This document shows positions 10,582 to 21,381 of a DNA stretch of 64,000 bases, in pieces (the first letter of the stretch is position 1; the number at the start of each line of letters is the position of its first letter). The notes below the pieces were generated by a model. The model was not told the origin of the DNA. It was given only the letters and a program-made list of their open reading frames with translations, and did not search any database. Position numbers and translations under genes: made by a program. The stretch is taken from the NCBI RefSeq assembly GCF_015082335.1, contig NZ_BLRL01000002.1:534569-598568 (forward strand). The letters run 5' to 3'. The DNA comes from Moritella sp. F3. GTDB taxonomy: Bacteria; Pseudomonadota; Gammaproteobacteria; Enterobacterales; Moritellaceae.

Positions 10582-10659
10582 AAATTTTGGCAAATTCCGC
10601 GCATAATACAGAGAAAATAAATGTTACGCAACTGTTTTATTTTTTGTTTAAACTTTAAA

Positions 10660-11472
<813 letters not shown>

Positions 11473-11587
11473 CTAGACTTCTCCCTGTGTTTTTCATTAA
11501 TCAAATAGTTAGCGTACTTCGATGATAACACTCCTCGAAACACATCAACAATGCCTAGTTACATTTCTTAAAAATAAAAATCAGGTA

Positions 11588-11632
11588 TAAAAAAACCCGC
11601 GATTCTAAGTACTAGAATGCGGGTTTAAAATA
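11588..11632 (-). terminator. Terminator after the 36-residue membrane protein gene
   Basis: On the minus strand AAACCCGCATTCTA pairs with TAGAATCGCGGGTTT, with one bulged base, and is followed by a T-run. It lies 15 bases after the stop of the short gene at 11647, which is strong support that that gene is transcribed. Confidence 0.82.
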
Positions 11633-11646
11633 CTGAGTATTAGCAA

Positions 11647-11757
11647 TTAACCGAAGATACCAAATAGGCCAGCCCACAGGTTCATAGTCGGTATTGTTAA
11701 AAATACAATTAAAAAAGCTACTACATATTTCCAGTTAAAATCGTTATACGTTGCCAT
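11647..11757 (-). CDS. 36-residue single-pass membrane protein
   Basis: This short gene encodes 36 residues: a polar start MATYNDFNWK, then a hydrophobic span YVVAFLIVFLTIP and a glycine/aromatic end MNLWAGLFGIFG. It would be one inner-membrane helix. A strong terminator begins 15 bases after the stop, and a long upstream spacer separates it from fklB, so it has its own transcription unit. The reading frame is clean and the amino-acid pattern (charged N-terminus, helix, aromatic belt) is protein-like. I do not recognise the family. It could be a small subunit or regulator of a membrane complex; no partner is visible next to it. Confidence 0.62.
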   Translation of the reverse strand: MATYNDFNWKYVVAFLIVFLTIPTMNLWAGLFGIFG

Positions 11758-11932
11758 TACTCACTATCCATAAATTGATCTAAATCAACATCCATCTTAC
11801 CTAAATAATAATTGCGAGGCAGCAACTATATCTCCACCACCATAAATTTATATCTTTATAGGTAGTGCCAATTAATAATTAAGGTCTAAGGATAAATAAA
11901 GGCATAGCATCGTAAACAGGGTTTTTAGGCAT

Positions 11933-11972
11933 AAAAAAACGCCTTGTTCATATCACTATAAACAAGGCGTTT
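11933..11972 (-). terminator. Terminator of the FklB-type isomerase gene
   Basis: Minus-strand arms AACGCCTTGTT and AACAAGGCGTT with an 11-base loop and a run of seven T. It begins about 23 bases after the stop codon. Confidence 0.88.
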
Positions 11973-11994
11973 CGCTAGTCTGTAATAGGACTGA

Positions 11995-12612
11995 TTAGAT
12001 GATGTCTAATAGTTCTACTTCAAATACTAGTGCTTGGAATGGACCGATTGCAGCGCCTGCGCCCTGTTCGCCATAAGCAAGATTGTGTGGGATAGATAGT
12101 TTAAATTTATCACCAACGTTCATTAGTTGTAGTGCTTCAGTCCAACCAGCGATAACGCCGCCAACTGGGAATTCAGCAGGTTGACCACGTTCAACAGAGC
12201 TATCAAATACAGTGCCGTCAGTTAGCATGCCATGGTAATGAACACGTACTGTAGATTCTGCAGTTGGTTTTTGCTCGATGTCGCCACGTGCGATAACTTC
12301 GAACTGTAGACCTGATTCAGTTACAGTAACTTCTTCACGCTCTGCGTTTGCAGTTAGGAATTTTTCACCTTCAGCTGCGAAGATTTTTGATTTCTCAGCT
12401 TTTTCTGCTTCTAGTTTTTCATGGATTAGTTGAAAAGCAGCGTTTAGCTCTTCGTTGCTAACTTTGCTTTCTTCACCAGCGAACGCATCTGCAAGACCAG
12501 CTTGAACAGCTGAAATGTCTAGACCTTCGAATGGGTTAGCTGCAAGTTGCTGGCCCATTTGAAGACCAATACCGTAACTACCTTTTTGTTCACTTGTTGC
12601 AAATTCAGACAT
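11995..12612 (-). CDS. fklB: FKBP-type peptidyl-prolyl isomerase, FklB-like
   Basis: Proline isomerase and folding helper of the FklB/FKBP22 type, with 205 residues from the chosen start MSEFATSEQKGSYGIGLQMGQQL. Residues 1-90 form the helical dimerisation domain. The FKBP domain follows, with TESGLQFEVIARG, VRVHYHGMLTDGTVFDSSVERGQPAEFPV, GWTEALQLM and IPHNLAYGEQGAG, which contain the usual active-site aromatic and acidic residues. No signal peptide is seen, so it is cytoplasmic. A longer frame begins at 12696, but GGAAG seven bases before the ATG at 12612 and family alignment favour this start. Relatives in cold-adapted marine bacteria are abundant foldases. Confidence 0.93.
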   Translation of the reverse strand: MSEFATSEQKGSYGIGLQMGQQLAANPFEGLDISAVQAGLADAFAGEESKVSNEELNAAFQLIHEKLEAEKAEKSKIFAAEGEKFLTANAEREEVTVTESGLQFEVIARGDIEQKPTAESTVRVHYHGMLTDGTVFDSSVERGQPAEFPVGGVIAGWTEALQLMNVGDKFKLSIPHNLAYGEQGAGAAIGPFQALVFEVELLDII

Positions 12613-12757
12613 AATTAAACTTCCATAATTCTTAATGATAAACACAGTTACTGTGTTGCTTAAATAACTAGGTATGGGCGATTTATACAAAAACAAGGGA
12701 GAGAATAAAAATTTTATCCCTTAATTAATGTTCACCCCTATTTGAACATCAAAACGG

Positions 12758-13690
12758 CTATTTATAATTCAACAGTGCAGCGCCACGCACACCACCTTCA
12801 CCACCAAACTCAGCTTGTTTCAACTGCGGTAATTTCATGTTATCAAAAACATAAGATTTTATCTTTTTAGGCAACTGCGAATACAATGCCTCAAAACGAG
12901 CTAAGCCACCACCAAACACAACAACATGCGGATCCAGCACCATAATAAGGCTGCCGAGCGCTGCCGCTAAAATGTCTAAAAATACCGTCACTGTTTTAAC
13001 CGCGACAGGTTCTTTAGCTTCATATGCAGCAATAATATCAGGGCCTTTGATCGCCTGTTCTTCACTACAAGCGCCGTCCATATGGATTTTATAATGCTTG
13101 TATAACGCAGCGAGGCCAGTACCTGAACAATACGTTTCTAAACAAGAATGCCCACCACAACCACAGTGGGTCAATGGCAGTTCAGGATAACGCTGCAGCA
13201 TAGTACCAGGGATCGCCATATGACCAAATTCACCAGCACCAAAGTTATGCCCGGACAAAATTGTTTTATTGATGCAGACAGCACCACCCAAGCCCGTACC
13301 TAACGTGACAGCGATGGCGATCTCGGCATCTTCAGCTGCGCCTTTAAAACATTCTGACAACGCAAAGCAATTAGCATCATTTTGTACTTTGACATCACGA
13401 CTAATACGTTTCTGTAAATCAGTTTGTAAGTTCTGACCATGCAAGCTAGGTAAATTAGAGCAAACTAATGTATTCGTTTCTGGATCCATCACGCCTGGAT
13501 AGCCAATACCGACCATGCCTTTACAACCAAACTGCTCATCAGCGTTAAAAATAAAGCTATCGAGTGCATCTAATAACTCTTCATAATCTTCAGTCGGTGC
13601 AGGGATCCGTCCATTAAAAACACACTCAAGCGCAGCGTTATATACCGAGAATTCTATCTTGGTACCGCCAATATCAAAACCGTAAAACAT
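12758..13690 (-). CDS. nagK: ROK-family sugar kinase, NagK-like
   Basis: Predicted ATP-dependent kinase of N-acetylglucosamine or another hexose. The 310 residues match NagK closely: MFYGFDIGGTKIEFSVYN phosphate loop at the start, VGIGYPGV, the NDANCFALSE motif near 105 with the catalytic Asp, TLGTGLGGAV, the EFGHM motif, and the ROK zinc site HCGCGGHSCLETYCSG around 175-190. E. coli NagK is 303 residues. Fructokinase Mak is a close relative, so substrate is inferred. No sugar transporter or nag gene adjoins it; the gene stands alone between fklB and dnaJ. Confidence 0.82.
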   Translation of the reverse strand: MFYGFDIGGTKIEFSVYNAALECVFNGRIPAPTEDYEELLDALDSFIFNADEQFGCKGMVGIGYPGVMDPETNTLVCSNLPSLHGQNLQTDLQKRISRDVKVQNDANCFALSECFKGAAEDAEIAIAVTLGTGLGGAVCINKTILSGHNFGAGEFGHMAIPGTMLQRYPELPLTHCGCGGHSCLETYCSGTGLAALYKHYKIHMDGACSEEQAIKGPDIIAAYEAKEPVAVKTVTVFLDILAAALGSLIMVLDPHVVVFGGGLARFEALYSQLPKKIKSYVFDNMKLPQLKQAEFGGEGGVRGAALLNYK

Positions 13691-13883
13691 TTAAGCCCCA
13701 TAACCGTTAAATAACAGCACATTAATTGATGATAATTTTATAAAATATTGATAGTAGTAGTTTATAAAATAGAATGATATTGCGCTGAGTTATATCTGTG
13801 TAATCAATCACACATCAACAATTTATTACTATTAAGAGGTATTTGTTTTAATGAAGATACTGATTGGAATAAACTGGATATAT

Positions 13884-13912
13884 AAAAAAGCCGCGATAAC
13901 AATCACGGCTTA
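13884..13912 (-). terminator. Terminator of the dnaK-dnaJ unit
   Basis: Minus-strand GCCGTGAT and ATCGCGGC with a TGTT loop, then T6. It starts about 40 bases after the dnaJ stop. Confidence 0.85.
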
Positions 13913-13950
13913 GTAAGACTTAAAATAGCGAAATCAATAACTCGATTTAA

Positions 13951-15069
13951 TTATTTAGTTAAGTCATCAAAAAAGCTTTTAACACCGTCAAAGAAACCTT
14001 CTGATTTAGGCTTGTGCTTCTTTGCTGATGCGCTGTTTAACGATGTTTCGAACTGCTGTAACAAGTCTTTTTGTTCAGCATTAAGCTTAACAGGCGTTTC
14101 CAGCGTCACTTTACACAGTAGATCACCAATAGCGCCACCACGTACAGACTTAACGCCTTTACCACGTAGGCGGAACATACGACCAGTTTGTGTTTCAGCT
14201 GGTACTTTCAATTTAACGCGACCATCTAAAGTCGGTACTTCGATTTCACCGCCAACGGCTGCATAAGTGAAGCTAATTGGCACTTCACAATAAAGGTTGC
14301 TGCCATCACGTTCAAAGATAGCATGATCGCGTACACTTACTTGCACATACAAATCACCCGGACCTGCATCGCCAGCTTCGCCTTCACCCGTTAAACGGAT
14401 GCGATCGCCAGTATCAACACCAGCTGGGATTGTTACTTTCAAATCTTTACTGCGTTCGTAACGACCTTCACCATGACACTTACGGCAAGGATCTTTAATG
14501 ATCTTGCCTTTACCGTGACACGTTGGGCACGCTTGGTTTACTGCAAAGAAACCTTGACGCATTTGTACTTGGCCCTGGCCATGACACGTGCTACAAGTTG
14601 CTGCTTTGCTACCAGATTTAGCACCTGAACCATTACACACTTCACAGTGGCATTGGCTAGGGATACGGATCGTTTTGCTTACGCCGCGAACCGCTTCTTC
14701 AAGTGTAAGTTCCATGTTGTAGCGTAAATCACTACCACGTTGAGCGCGTTGTTGACGACCGCGACCACCGCCACCAAACATATCACCGAAAACGTCACCA
14801 AAGATATCGCCGAAGTCACCTTGACCGCCGTGTCCACCTTGTTGATTTACGCCAGCGTGACCGTATTGGTCATAAGCGCCTTTTTTCTGTGAATCGTTAA
14901 GCACTTCATAAGCTTCTTTAACTTCTTTGAATTGCTCTTCCATCGCTTTATCACCCTTCGTTCTGTCTGGGTGAAACTTCATCGCGAGGCGTTTGTAGGC
15001 CTTTTTAACTTCTTTTTCGCTAGCGTCACGAGAGACGCCTAGCACTTCATAGTAATCGCGTTTTGACAT
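13951..15069 (-). CDS. dnaJ: Chaperone protein DnaJ (Hsp40)
   Basis: Co-chaperone that stimulates DnaK ATPase and delivers unfolded clients. The 372 residues show all type I domains: J domain with the HPD tripeptide in [11 protein letters not shown] near residue 33, a Gly/Phe-rich linker at about 75-105 ([21 protein letters not shown]), four CxxCxGxG zinc-finger repeats between about 142 and 210 ([32 protein letters not shown]), and the C-terminal substrate domains. It follows dnaK after 94 bases that contain a perfect hairpin, and shares its terminator downstream. Confidence 0.98.
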   Translation of the reverse strand: MSKRDYYEVLGVSRDASEKEVKKAYKRLAMKFHPDRTKGDKAMEEQFKEVKEAYEVLNDSQKKGAYDQYGHAGVNQQGGHGGQGDFGDIFGDVFGDMFGGGGRGRQQRAQRGSDLRYNMELTLEEAVRGVSKTIRIPSQCHCEVCNGSGAKSGSKAATCSTCHGQGQVQMRQGFFAVNQACPTCHGKGKIIKDPCRKCHGEGRYERSKDLKVTIPAGVDTGDRIRLTGEGEAGDAGPGDLYVQVSVRDHAIFERDGSNLYCEVPISFTYAAVGGEIEVPTLDGRVKLKVPAETQTGRMFRLRGKGVKSVRGGAIGDLLCKVTLETPVKLNAEQKDLLQQFETSLNSASAKKHKPKSEGFFDGVKSFFDDLTK

Positions 15070-15104
15070 AATAACCGCTTAAAATTAAATAATTTAGATA
15101 CACG

Positions 15105-15133
15105 AAAGGCGTTGGTGAAGCACCAACGCCTTT
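15105..15133 (-). other. Perfect hairpin in the dnaK-dnaJ spacer
   Basis: AAAGGCGTTGGTG pairs perfectly with CACCAACGCCTTT across a three-base loop. In the direction of transcription it is followed by CGTGTATC rather than a T-run, so it is more likely a partial terminator or an mRNA-stability element setting the DnaK:DnaJ ratio than a full stop. Confidence 0.75.
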
Positions 15134-15163
15134 GCTATTTAAAAAGTAATAACTCAGGCGTTA

Positions 15164-17092
15164 TTATTTTTTGTCGTCTTTCACTTCTTCGAACTCAGCG
15201 TCAACAACATCACCAGCCACATCTTTCTCTTTTGGCTGTTCAGCACCGGCTTCAGCGCCAGCTTGTTGTGCTTGAGCTTGCTGTTGAGCAATTTCCATCA
15301 ATTTTTGAGCGGCTTCCATCAACGCTTGAGTTTTAGCTTCAATCGCTTCTTTGTCTTCGCCTTTAATTGCTGTTTCTAGTTCAACAATAGCTGCTTCGAT
15401 TTTTTCTTTTTCGTCAGCAGGTAGTGCTTCGCCAGCTTCTTCGATTTGCTTACGCGTACCGTGAACCATTGCATCAGCTTGGTTACGTGCTTGAACTAGC
15501 TCTTCGAATTTAGCATCTTCAGCAGAGTTTGCTTCAGCATCACGTACCATTGCTTCTACTTCTTCATCAGAAAGACCAGAAGACGCTTGGATTGTGATTT
15601 TTTGTTCTTTACCAGTATCTTTATCTGTAGCAGATACGTGTAAGATACCATCAGCATCGATATCGAAAGCAACTTCGATTTGTGGAATACCACGTTGTGC
15701 AGGACGGATACCTTCTAGGTTAAATTGACCTAGTGATTTGTTGTCTGCAGCACGTTTACGCTCACCTTGGATTGCGTGAACTGTTACAGCAGCTTGGTTA
15801 TCTTCAGCTGTTGAGAATGTTTGTGACGCTTTAGTCGGGATAGTTGTGTTTTTCTCGATAAGCTTAGTCATAACACCACCCATAGTCTCAATACCTAGAG
15901 ATAGAGGTGTAACATCTAGAAGAAGTACGTCTGTTTTGTCGCCAGAAAGTACCGCACCTTGAATCGCCGCGCCCATTGCAACTGCTTCATCAGGGTTAAC
16001 GTCTTTACGTGCTTCTTTACCGAAGAATTCAGTAACAGCAGCTTGAACCATAGGCATACGCGTTTGGCCACCAACTAGGATGATATCGTTGATATCACCA
16101 ACAGCTAGGTCAGCATCTTGTAATGCGATACGTAGTGGTTCCATCGTTGCTTTAACTAGATCTTCTACAAGAGATTCTAATTTAGCACGAGTAACTTTGA
16201 TGTTTAAATGTTTAGGACCTGATGCATCAGCAGTGATGTAAGGTAAGTTTACATCTGTTTGTTGTGCTGAAGACAGTTCGATTTTCGCTTTTTCTGCAGC
16301 TTCTTTAAGACGTTGCATTGCTAGCGGATCGTTTGTTAGGTCGAAGTTTTGTTCTTTTTTGAATTCTTCTACTAGGTAGTTGATTAGACGTGTATCGAAA
16401 TCTTCGCCACCTAGGTGAGTATCACCGTTAGTTGCTAGTACTTCAAATGTCTTCTCACCATCCATTTCATCGATTTCGATGATTGAGATATCGAATGTAC
16501 CACCACCAAGGTCGTATACAGCAACAACGCTGTCGCCTTTAGCTGTGTTTACACCATATGCGAATGCAGCAGCAGTTGGTTCATTGATAATACGTTTAAC
16601 TTCAAGACCAGCAATACGACCAGCATCTTTCGTTGCTTGACGTTGTGAATCGTTGAAGTATGCAGGTACAGTGATTACAGCTTCAGTTACTGCTTCACCT
16701 AAATAGTCTTCTGCAGTTTTTTTCATTTTTTTCAAAACTTCAGCAGATACTTGTGGCGGTGCCATCTTTTGGCCTTTCGCTTCTACCCATGCATCACCAT
16801 TGTCAGCTTTAACAATTTGGTAAGGCATAATTTTGATGTCACGTTGAATTTCTTCATCTTCAAAGCGACGACCGATCATACGCTTGATTGCAAACAGCGT
16901 GTTTTCAGGGTTTGTTACAGCTTGACGTTTTGCAGGCTGACCAACTAAAGTTTCACCATCTGCAGTGTATGCGATGATTGACGGAGTAGTACGATCACCT
17001 TCAGCATTCTCGATTACGCGAGCAGTGTCGCCATCTAAGATTGATACACAAGAGTTAGTTGTACCTAAATCGATACCAATGATTCTACCCAT
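15164..17092 (-). CDS. dnaK: Chaperone protein DnaK (Hsp70)
   Basis: ATP-driven folding chaperone. The 642 residues (E. coli 638) contain the nucleotide-binding domain with [18 protein letters not shown] at 4-21, [13 protein letters not shown] near 165, [16 protein letters not shown] and [13 protein letters not shown] near 340, then the linker [19 protein letters not shown] and the substrate-binding domain. The C-terminal lid ends in the acidic [10 protein letters not shown] tail that binds co-chaperones. The gene is preceded by two tandem sigma-32 promoters. No grpE is adjacent. Confidence 0.99.
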   Translation of the reverse strand: MGRIIGIDLGTTNSCVSILDGDTARVIENAEGDRTTPSIIAYTADGETLVGQPAKRQAVTNPENTLFAIKRMIGRRFEDEEIQRDIKIMPYQIVKADNGDAWVEAKGQKMAPPQVSAEVLKKMKKTAEDYLGEAVTEAVITVPAYFNDSQRQATKDAGRIAGLEVKRIINEPTAAAFAYGVNTAKGDSVVAVYDLGGGTFDISIIEIDEMDGEKTFEVLATNGDTHLGGEDFDTRLINYLVEEFKKEQNFDLTNDPLAMQRLKEAAEKAKIELSSAQQTDVNLPYITADASGPKHLNIKVTRAKLESLVEDLVKATMEPLRIALQDADLAVGDINDIILVGGQTRMPMVQAAVTEFFGKEARKDVNPDEAVAMGAAIQGAVLSGDKTDVLLLDVTPLSLGIETMGGVMTKLIEKNTTIPTKASQTFSTAEDNQAAVTVHAIQGERKRAADNKSLGQFNLEGIRPAQRGIPQIEVAFDIDADGILHVSATDKDTGKEQKITIQASSGLSDEEVEAMVRDAEANSAEDAKFEELVQARNQADAMVHGTRKQIEEAGEALPADEKEKIEAAIVELETAIKGEDKEAIEAKTQALMEAAQKLMEIAQQQAQAQQAGAEAGAEQPKEKDVAGDVVDAEFEEVKDDKK

Positions 17093-17140
17093 AATCGTAA
17101 TTCTCCAATAAATACTTCATTTACAAATTTGATACAGAAT

Positions 17141-17168
17141 AAATGGTGACAGATAAAGTTATTTCAAG
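17141..17168 (-). promoter_or_regulatory. Proximal sigma-32-type promoter of dnaK
   Basis: Minus-strand CTTGAA (17168-17163), 14-base spacer, then CACCATTT (17148-17141). This has one mismatch to the sigma-32 consensus CTTGAA-N11-16-CCCCATnT. It lies about 50 bases before the dnaK start. Confidence 0.7.
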
Positions 17169-17237
17169 TCTATTAAAATACTTTTTCTATCACTGACAAC
17201 CTACGCATTGTAAGGTTATCTCTGCGATTGAAAATAA

Positions 17238-17265
17238 ATATGGGGGCGAAATTTAATGCTTCAAG
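17238..17265 (-). promoter_or_regulatory. Distal sigma-32 promoter of dnaK
   Basis: Minus-strand CTTGAA (17265-17260), 14-base spacer, then CCCCATAT (17245-17238), a perfect match to the heat-shock sigma-32 consensus. The expected start is near 17231, giving a leader of about 140 bases. Confidence 0.87.
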
Positions 17266-17283
17266 CAGAAAAACGAATTTATT

Positions 17284-17331
17284 AAAAAAAAATTGAATAT
17301 ATCTGTATAAATTAACCCAAACAGATCAATT
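17284..17331 (-). terminator. Possible AT-rich terminator of the binding-protein gene
   Basis: Minus-strand AATTG-ATCTGT pairs with ACAGAT and CAATT across an interrupted stem, and a run of nine T follows. It lies 42 bases after the stop at 17373. The stem is weak, so this is tentative. Confidence 0.4.
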
Positions 17332-17372
17332 ACAGCTGTTAAAAGGCCGTATTAAAGTCATGTTATAGCCCG

Positions 17373-18308
17373 TTATTCTATAATAAACTTCGCTTTATTA
17401 ATGATATCACTGGATAACTCAACACCCATTCGCGCTGCGGCATCAAGATTAAGCGAAAGCACAGGTCTAGCAAGGTAATCATCGCGACCACTAAACGTAT
17501 CTCGGCCTTCGGCTAAACGCACTAATAAATCAGCGGTATCACGCCCGACTTGGAAATAGTCAATATTGTATACGGCAAAGACGCCTTTTTTAATACTACG
17601 GTGGTCTTCGCCAATAAGGGCGACATCATTGCGCTCTGCGACAGTGACAATCTGTTCCAATTCAGGCATATCCGTAATGTGACAAGGTAAATAAATGGCA
17701 TTAACAACAGGCGCTAGCATACGAGTTGCGCCTCTTAATTCATCACTTTTTTCAATATAGTAATAAACAATATGCATGCCCTTTTGCTCTTGGCGTGCCA
17801 AAAATTGCTCAGTGTTATGCATATCAATGGCATTCTTATCAATGATAACGCCGATAGTATTAATGCCAGGTAATAGTTTTTTGATGAAGTTAATTTCATA
17901 CTGCTCTGTTAACGGCTCACGAAACTCAGAGGTGTCTCGATTAATTTCAGTTGCGAGTCCCTGCTGGTTAACTAAGGTAATGAAAGGATGGTGTTCGGCG
18001 GTAGAGATCGTGACATTCACATCTGATGATTTGGCTTTCCCTTTATTATTGATCCAGGTGAGATTAGTGCCGATTACATAACCTTGTCGAGACAACTCAG
18101 ATTGCAAACCGGACTGCACATGTTCAGCGACAATGCCAGAATCCAATGTTGAGACAGCGACTCGCAGCTGACTTGCTTGAGTCGCAGTAACTGAAAGTAA
18201 ATAAAGTAAACCCATTAAAAGTATTGAGCCTGGTGTGCCAAGATGCCGAGATGCACGATGTGGTAAATTAAATAGGTATGATCGTTCCATGATATGACCT
18301 GCTCGCAT
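17373..18308 (-). CDS. Periplasmic ABC substrate-binding-like protein (PF04392/TrpX type)
   Basis: The 311-residue protein resembles the ABC_sub_bind (PF04392) family of periplasmic ligand-binding proteins. A signal peptide with hydrophobic core SILLMGLLYLLSVTATQA precedes the mature start near residue 46. The body shows two-lobe features: LLPGINTIGVIIDKNAIDMHN for the first lobe, then NAIYLPCHITDMPELEQIV and GVFAVYNIDYFQVGRDTADLLVRL, the latter typical of the family's second lobe. No permease or ATPase gene adjoins it, so a sensory role with the nearby histidine kinase is possible. The start at 18308 was chosen because AAGGA lies seven bases upstream; the longer frame to 18365 lacks one. Confidence 0.72.
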   Translation of the reverse strand: MRAGHIMERSYLFNLPHRASRHLGTPGSILLMGLLYLLSVTATQASQLRVAVSTLDSGIVAEHVQSGLQSELSRQGYVIGTNLTWINNKGKAKSSDVNVTISTAEHHPFITLVNQQGLATEINRDTSEFREPLTEQYEINFIKKLLPGINTIGVIIDKNAIDMHNTEQFLARQEQKGMHIVYYYIEKSDELRGATRMLAPVVNAIYLPCHITDMPELEQIVTVAERNDVALIGEDHRSIKKGVFAVYNIDYFQVGRDTADLLVRLAEGRDTFSGRDDYLARPVLSLNLDAAARMGVELSSDIINKAKFIIE

Positions 18309-18482
18309 TATGCTTTCCTTAGCTAATGAATACTGACGAGGTAAGCCTACCAATTTAGCACACAATGTTTTGCTAAATAATGCAATGCATCACATTTAAC
18401 CATACCTAAAAATAGTTTACTATCAAGCATATAATAATAGGTTATCAATGAATAACTAAGCCAACAGCAATAAGGAAGCAAT

Positions 18483-18944
18483 ATGTTCTGGAGCAAAACA
18501 CTAAAATTAGCAGGTCTGACATCATTAATGATGTTTACCACAGCACAAGCAGCAACGTTTGATAAACCTGAAACCGATATTACGTATCGCCAATCAGCAT
18601 TAACCATGATCGCTATTAATTTTTCCGACATGGCTGACATGGTTAAAGGTAAAAAAGAATGGAATGACACCGCATTTCAATTGCGCTCAGAACAACTTGC
18701 ACAATTAATTCCGATGGCGCAACACGGTTTTAGCTCAAGCGATAGCCAAACTGGAGAGACGAAAGCGAAAGCTGAAATCTGGACAGATGCAGCAGGCTTT
18801 GAAGCTAAATTTAGCCAATTCAGTAAAGATGCGCAAAACTTAGCGACCGTTGCCAAAGAAGGTAACCGTGGTCAAATAAAAAAAGCATTTGGTCAAACGG
18901 CAAAAAATTGTAAATCTTGCCATAGTGATTACAAATCAAAATAA
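18483..18944 (+). CDS. Cytochrome c' -type haem protein
   Basis: The 153-residue secreted protein has a signal peptide ending near TAQA|ATF (about residue 24) and one covalent haem site, CKSCH, at 143-147, very close to the C-terminus. A C-terminal CxxCH after a four-helix-like body (DITYRQSALTMIAINFSDMADMVKG and later helices) is the pattern of class II cytochrome c'. Cytochromes c' bind NO or handle electrons in the periplasm; the ligand here is unknown. It is transcribed away from the binding-protein gene, and a strong terminator follows. Confidence 0.85.
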   Translation: MFWSKTLKLAGLTSLMMFTTAQAATFDKPETDITYRQSALTMIAINFSDMADMVKGKKEWNDTAFQLRSEQLAQLIPMAQHGFSSSDSQTGETKAKAEIWTDAAGFEAKFSQFSKDAQNLATVAKEGNRGQIKKAFGQTAKNCKSCHSDYKSK

Positions 18945-18963
18945 TCCATTATAAATATTAGCA

Positions 18964-18992
18964 AGGCGAACAATATGATTGTTCGCCTTTTT
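18964..18992 (+). terminator. Terminator of the cytochrome c' gene
   Basis: AGGCGAACAA and TTGTTCGCCT pair across a five-base loop and are followed by T6. It lies 20 bases after the stop and abuts the stop of the converging kinase gene. Confidence 0.9.
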
Positions 18993-21313
18993 TATGCTTG
19001 ATCAACCGCCTTTAATTTGTGCTGAGCAGGGGCATCTGCCAGCCAAGGTGACAAGTGCTTTTGCAGCATCAATGTCAGCACTTGTTTACTCACGGGTTTA
19101 GCCATGAAATCATCCATCCCCGCGGCAAAACATTTGTCTTTTTCGGTCTGCAGTACATTCGCCGTCAATGCAATAATGGGCACATGTGCAGAGGGCGTTT
19201 CACTTTCTCTGATCGCGACGGTTGCTTTAAAACCATCAAGAACTGGCATTTGGCAATCCATTAAGATTAAATTAAAGTCCTGCTCTTTACACAAATCAAC
19301 ACCGATTTGACCATTCTCAGCAAGCGTGACTTCGATACCTAATTTTTGTAACATCATCGTCGTTACTTTCTGATTGATAAAAGTATCCTCAACTAACAGC
19401 ACTTTCATTACACTACTGTCAGCCTCTTCTTCAACAGCATCCTCAGCATCGTGATCACTTTGAGCACTCATCATGGTATTAAGCACGACCGCTTTTAATG
19501 TTTCAGCTTTATATGGGCGACTTAAAAAAGCTTTGACTCCAAGCTGCTTGGAAAGCACATCATCGCCAACTTCTGCATCGGCTGATAGCATCATTAATCG
19601 AGGCGTGAGCTCTGCGAATTCATCCTGTAATTGTTTCGCAACAGTAAAACCATCCATCTTCGGCATCACTTTATCAATGATGACAAGATCGAAGGGTTTA
19701 CCTTTATCCAAAGCATCAAGAACCATACTTTTACTTAAACATGGGTCATCACAAGATACAGAGTTAGCACCAAAGTTTTTTAACTGTGCTGAGGTGATGC
19801 GCATATTCAACATGCTGTCATCAACCAATAAGATGGATAAGCCTGCTAGGCTCTGCTCTACGTCAGGCCCTGACAACAGCTCATCAATACAATCAAAATT
19901 AACTGAAAACTCAAATCGACTGCCTTTATCGGGTTTACTATAAACAATGATGTCACTGTCCATTAATGTCACAATACTGCGACAAATAGCCAAACCTAAA
20001 CCAGTACCACCATAATTTCGTGTCGTACTGCCATCTGCTTGCTGGAATTTTTCAAATATTTTATGCTGATTTTCAGCCGCGATACCAATACCAGTATCAA
20101 TAATTTGAAACATGATCCCTGCGCTATTATCTTCACGGGTAATTAATTTGATATTAAGATTAACATAACCAATTGAAGTAAACTTGATGGCATTAGAGAC
20201 CAGATTATTGAGTACTTGGCGTAACTGCGTTATATCACCAAGCACAAGGTCTGGTATCTGTTCGTCAATATGACAGACTAATGCGATCTGTTTCTGTCCT
20301 GCCAATACCGAAAAGTTAGTCTCGACTTCTTTACATAGTTCAAACAGATTCAATGGGTTTTTCGCTAAAATAAGTTGGCCAGATTCGATTTTAGAAAAGT
20401 CCAGAATATCGGTAATCAAGTCGAGTAACGTAATCGACGAAGAATACAGCATATCAACAAATTCTTTTTGCTCTCGACCCATCGGCATATCTTGCAATAA
20501 GGATGCGGTACCAATAACCCCATTCATAGGGGTGCGAATTTCATGACTCATATTAGCCAAGAATTCACTTTTCTTTAAATTGGCGTCTTCAGCTTGGTGT
20601 TTTGCAATTTCAAGTTCAAGGTAATTATGACGAATCTCCGTAATAGACGCATTGTAATTCTCGGTTAAATGCGTAATCTCATCATCAAATTTACGCGGCA
20701 CCAACTCAATAGGCAGCGGGAGTTTATCACTATCAACATGGCCAACCGCATCAGACATTTCAGTTAATGGCCGTACCACAATCTTGTATACAACAAAGAT
20801 GATGAATAACGCGACAATGAAGGTTTTTACGACTTGGGATAATAGCAATACAACAAACTTGTCCCACAGGCCTTTATAGATAGGGTATAAGTCCGCTTGA
20901 ATTTTAAATGTCGCAAGATCGAATTTTTTATCAGCAAAGTTTTGCTGCATTAGCCAGGACACTTGATACTCATATTCGAATAGCGGTGTGCCTAACTGTA
21001 GGACAATACCGTTATCATCTTTAATTTCGAGGTAATGAAGATTAGGAAGTTGCATAATGCCTTCAGCTTGCAACTTAAGTTGTTCACGATCTTCAACCCA
21101 TAAGCTCGCGGTTAAGCTAGATAAATAACTTTGCTTTACTTGTTCAAGTTGAGTCTCTACACCTGATATATCTTCTTTATAATCAAGGTAGACATTTAGC
21201 CCTGTAATCAGTAATGTAAAAAAAGAGCTTATTAATATGATCGATACAAGCAATTGCCTCGCAATACCTATTTTTTTCTTGTGCAAAGTCGCTTTATTCA
21301 TCCTGAAGCTCAC
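18992..21313 (-). CDS. Hybrid sensor histidine kinase with two receiver domains
   Basis: Membrane sensor kinase of 773 residues. A transmembrane segment at about 20-42, a periplasmic region of roughly 110 residues, and a second segment at about 152-178 precede a HAMP-like linker. The HisKA dimerisation domain carries [15 protein letters not shown] with phospho-acceptor H257. The ATPase domain has [16 protein letters not shown] and GGTGLGLAI. Two receivers follow, with predicted phospho-aspartates D547 ([12 protein letters not shown]) and D686 ([13 protein letters not shown]). There is no C-terminal Hpt domain, so a separate phosphotransfer protein is expected elsewhere. It is divergent from a periplasmic solute-binding protein gene with a 68-base gap, which suggests a sensing pair; that is inference. 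The signal is unknown. Confidence 0.9.
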   Translation of the reverse strand: MSFRMNKATLHKKKIGIARQLLVSIILISSFFTLLITGLNVYLDYKEDISGVETQLEQVKQSYLSSLTASLWVEDREQLKLQAEGIMQLPNLHYLEIKDDNGIVLQLGTPLFEYEYQVSWLMQQNFADKKFDLATFKIQADLYPIYKGLWDKFVVLLLSQVVKTFIVALFIIFVVYKIVVRPLTEMSDAVGHVDSDKLPLPIELVPRKFDDEITHLTENYNASITEIRHNYLELEIAKHQAEDANLKKSEFLANMSHEIRTPMNGVIGTASLLQDMPMGREQKEFVDMLYSSSITLLDLITDILDFSKIESGQLILAKNPLNLFELCKEVETNFSVLAGQKQIALVCHIDEQIPDLVLGDITQLRQVLNNLVSNAIKFTSIGYVNLNIKLITREDNSAGIMFQIIDTGIGIAAENQHKIFEKFQQADGSTTRNYGGTGLGLAICRSIVTLMDSDIIVYSKPDKGSRFEFSVNFDCIDELLSGPDVEQSLAGLSILLVDDSMLNMRITSAQLKNFGANSVSCDDPCLSKSMVLDALDKGKPFDLVIIDKVMPKMDGFTVAKQLQDEFAELTPRLMMLSADAEVGDDVLSKQLGVKAFLSRPYKAETLKAVVLNTMMSAQSDHDAEDAVEEEADSSVMKVLLVEDTFINQKVTTMMLQKLGIEVTLAENGQIGVDLCKEQDFNLILMDCQMPVLDGFKATVAIRESETPSAHVPIIALTANVLQTEKDKCFAAGMDDFMAKPVSKQVLTLMLQKHLSPWLADAPAQHKLKAVDQA

Positions 21314-21381
21314 ATCCTGTTGCTAATCGACTAGTCTAATAATAGACATTAAAAATGGAATTAAGGTTATAAGGAAGTAAA

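Noticed and set aside
10485..10659. Possible ArgR boxes before carA
   Set aside because: Only loose AT-rich matches to the arginine-box pattern; none has the paired TGAAT/ATTCA arms.
12728..12749. ATGTTCA/TGAACAT inverted repeat after nagK
   Set aside because: Seven-base arms without a T-run; too weak for a terminator call.
19473..19943. 156-residue plus-strand open frame
   Set aside because: Antisense to the hybrid kinase receiver domain; codon shadow of a well-supported gene.
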